DNA from: Phaeodactylibacter sp964397205
GTDB lineage: Bacteria; Bacteroidota; Bacteroidia; Chitinophagales; Saprospiraceae
DNA: 7,273 nt
Assembly (NCBI GenBank): GCA_964397205.1
Contig: CAYNIT010000236.1
Span: 1 to 7,273 of the forward strand
Direction: 5' to 3'
The position numbers were made by a program, and so were the translations under genes. Positions within the stretch are counted from its first letter, which is position 1. Each line of letters begins with the position of its first letter. This document shows, piece by piece, positions 7,058 to 7,273 of the stretch. Under the pieces are notes generated by a model. The model did not search any database and had not been told where the DNA came from. It saw nothing but the letters and a program-made list of their open reading frames with translations.

Positions 7058-7273
7058 TATGATTTGTTATGTAAACCTCAAAATTCCTCCTCCTTTACGA
7101 CCTGTAAATTTAGTTGATTATGTCACACAAATCAAGAATTTTCGAAAAAAAGCACTTTCTGACTGGCTTTTAATCAAAATCATGCAGGTATTTGTATAAG
7201 AATGGCGGGGTTTGCCAATTTTTTTGGTTTTAAACCAGATTCAGTTTAGTTTAACTGGAAAGCAGTAAACCAA

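Larger units (their letters stand above)
6522..7273. other. 752-base region without a credible protein gene
   Basis: Short open frames occur here on both strands (6536-6766 +, 6546-6764 -, 6601-6789 +), but they overlap one another and show no recognisable family, and none has a clear promoter or ribosome site. Bases 6522-6600 are the immediate upstream region of the acyltransferase gene. Bases 6601 to about 7057 have GC content close to that of the genes and many inverted repeats. Bases 7058-7273 are markedly AT-rich with homopolymer runs of A and T, as in a promoter or spacer region. No tRNA, rRNA, tmRNA or RNase P signature was recognised. Confidence 0.7.

Noticed and set aside
1..7273. 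CRISPR array, insertion sequence, tRNA or rRNA
   Set aside because: No regularly spaced direct repeats, no transposase frame or terminal inverted repeats, and no tRNA T-loop or rRNA sequence was recognised on either strand.

Overview
The window looks like a piece of a chromosome from the phylum Bacteroidota. Two things support this. The first gene ends in a Por/type IX secretion (T9SS) sorting domain, which is confined to that phylum. The minus-strand genes have no Shine-Dalgarno sequence, and one has a match to the Bacteroidota promoter (TTG, 19 bases, TAnnTTTG). The coding DNA is fairly GC-rich for the phylum, which would fit a Saprospiria/Lewinella-like lineage; that placement is inference.

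Layout. Positions 1-1932 (+) hold the 3' part of a secreted GH13 (alpha-amylase family) glycoside hydrolase. Its start lies left of the window, and it is followed by a clear intrinsic terminator at 1961-2006. The other three genes lie on the minus strand, convergent with the first. Read in the direction of transcription they are a GNAT-fold N-acyltransferase resembling the FeeM/PEP-CTERM acyltransferases (6521-5754), a small integral-membrane methyltransferase of the isoprenylcysteine carboxyl methyltransferase (ICMT) type (5714-5079), and a 974-residue FAD plus iron-sulfur 2-hydroxyacid dehydrogenase (4984-2060). The first two are 39 bases apart and probably co-transcribed. The third has its own promoter-like sequence at 5070-5099 and a strong hairpin in its predicted leader, so it may be regulated separately.

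Positions 6522-7273 contain no credible protein gene. From about 6601 to 7057 the DNA has a GC content near that of the genes and a close series of inverted repeats, ending in a long imperfect hairpin at 7015-7057. After that the sequence becomes abruptly AT-rich. This is the least explained part of the window and may be a structured RNA, a long leader for the acyltransferase gene, or an eroded element.

How the genes may work together. The GH13 enzyme would be exported and degrade or remodel alpha-glucans at or outside the cell surface. The FAD/Fe-S enzyme would feed electrons from a D-2-hydroxyacid into metabolism. The acyltransferase and membrane methyltransferase could act in sequence on a lipid product, for example an N-acyl amino acid and its methyl ester. 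That pairing rests on gene order and family chemistry only.
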